Source: a virus
Strand: one strand, 5' to 3'
Virus record (IMG/VR): IMGVR_UViG_3300045743_000462
Location: 1 to 30,789 of that record
Length of the DNA: 30,789 nucleotides
Shown here: piece after piece, positions 30,609 through 30,789 of the stretch
Position numbering within the stretch: the first letter of the stretch is position 1
Layout: each line of letters starts with the position of its first letter
Program-made: the position numbers and the translations under genes
Notes under the pieces: generated by a model
Database searches by the model: none
Seen by the model: only the letters and a program-made list of their open reading frames with translations
What the model was told of the DNA's origin: nothing

Positions 30609-30789
30609 ATACCAATCACAGCACAAGCCACAACACAACAGCTGCCCCGGATGCCGACATCATCCGCCTGACCGCCGCCGATGGTTCGGTGGTGGAATAC
30701 GTCAACCAGATCAAGGCCCAGGGCGGCATGAAGGATGTCTATTTCTCGCCGGGCAAGGATTATGTGGTGGCTTTTTACCGTGGCCCGGC
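30605..30789 (+). CDS. Protein kinase of the TerY-P triad, N-terminal 61 residues (runs off the window)
   Basis: ATG 30605 overlaps the phosphatase stop (ATGA), so translation is coupled. After a polar, Thr/Asn-rich start, IKAQGGMKDVYFSPGKDYVV followed by AFYRGP looks like a kinase glycine-rich loop and the next strands. The position directly after vWA and PP2C genes is that of the kinase in TerY-P triads. Only the N-terminal lobe edge is in view, so catalytic residues cannot be checked. Confidence 0.7.
   Translation, partial: MNTNHSTSHNTTAAPDADIIRLTAADGSVVEYVNQIKAQGGMKDVYFSPGKDYVVAFYRGP

Noticed and set aside
27206-30789. The TerY locus as a moron carried by the prophage
   Set aside because: It lies outside the early operon terminator and the likely phage end and continues beyond the window; host origin is simpler, though not proven without the true end sequence.
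1-30789. CRISPR array, tRNA or rRNA genes, insertion sequences
   Set aside because: No regularly spaced repeats, no tRNA-like arms and no transposase other than the MuA type were seen.

Overview
The window is most of a Mu-like (transposable, BcepMu-type) prophage joined at its right side to host chromosome carrying a tellurium-resistance-associated TerY/PP2C/kinase locus. GC-rich coding sequence and the type of phage suggest a betaproteobacterium, probably Burkholderiales. This is an inference, because no rRNA or tRNA is present to prove it.

Layout. (1) Positions 1-14279, minus strand: late virion genes, read leftwards in the order spanins, DUF2730-like membrane protein, double winged-helix protein, small terminase, large terminase, portal, F-like head protein, G-like morphogenesis protein, protease/scaffold, lambda-D-like decoration protein, lambda-E-like capsid, gp36-, gp37- and gp38-like connectors, P2-type sheath and tube, a gp41-like chaperone with a probable -2 frameshift, and the start of the tape measure. 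(2) Positions 14464-16300, minus strand: an AT-rich cassette (small Pro-rich peptide, polytopic membrane protein, lipoprotein) behind its own TATAAT box, probably a moron. (3) Positions 16348-17341: repressor gene and AT-rich divergent operator/promoter region. (4) Positions 17342-26773, plus strand: early operon with a Ner-like regulator, small proteins, DUF3102, MuA-type DDE transposase, MuB-type ATPase, Gam, GemA, Mor, a zinc-ribbon protein, a tiny membrane protein, DUF551 and an N6/N4 DNA methyltransferase, closed by a rho-independent terminator. (5) Positions 26804-27205: the probable prophage terminus and the leader of the host locus. (6) Positions 27206-30789, plus strand: two vWA proteins, a PP2C phosphatase and the start of a kinase.

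How it works together. The repressor and the Ner-like protein would control the early promoter. The transposase and its ATPase replicate the phage by transposition. Mor, near the end of the early operon, would switch on the late genes. The best unreported signal I found supports this: two near-identical 16-bp palindromes (TTTGAYGCGCGTCAAA), each exactly 22 bp upstream of CATCATG, lie in front of the spanin gene and the protease gene. These are the positions equivalent to Mu promoters Plys and PI, so they are good candidates for the late-activator binding site of this phage group. Other items worth a second look are six exact 56-residue repeats in the tape measure, a strong terminator just before the tape-measure gene, the -2 frameshift, a 41-residue insertion in the methyltransferase, and the absence of an endolysin.
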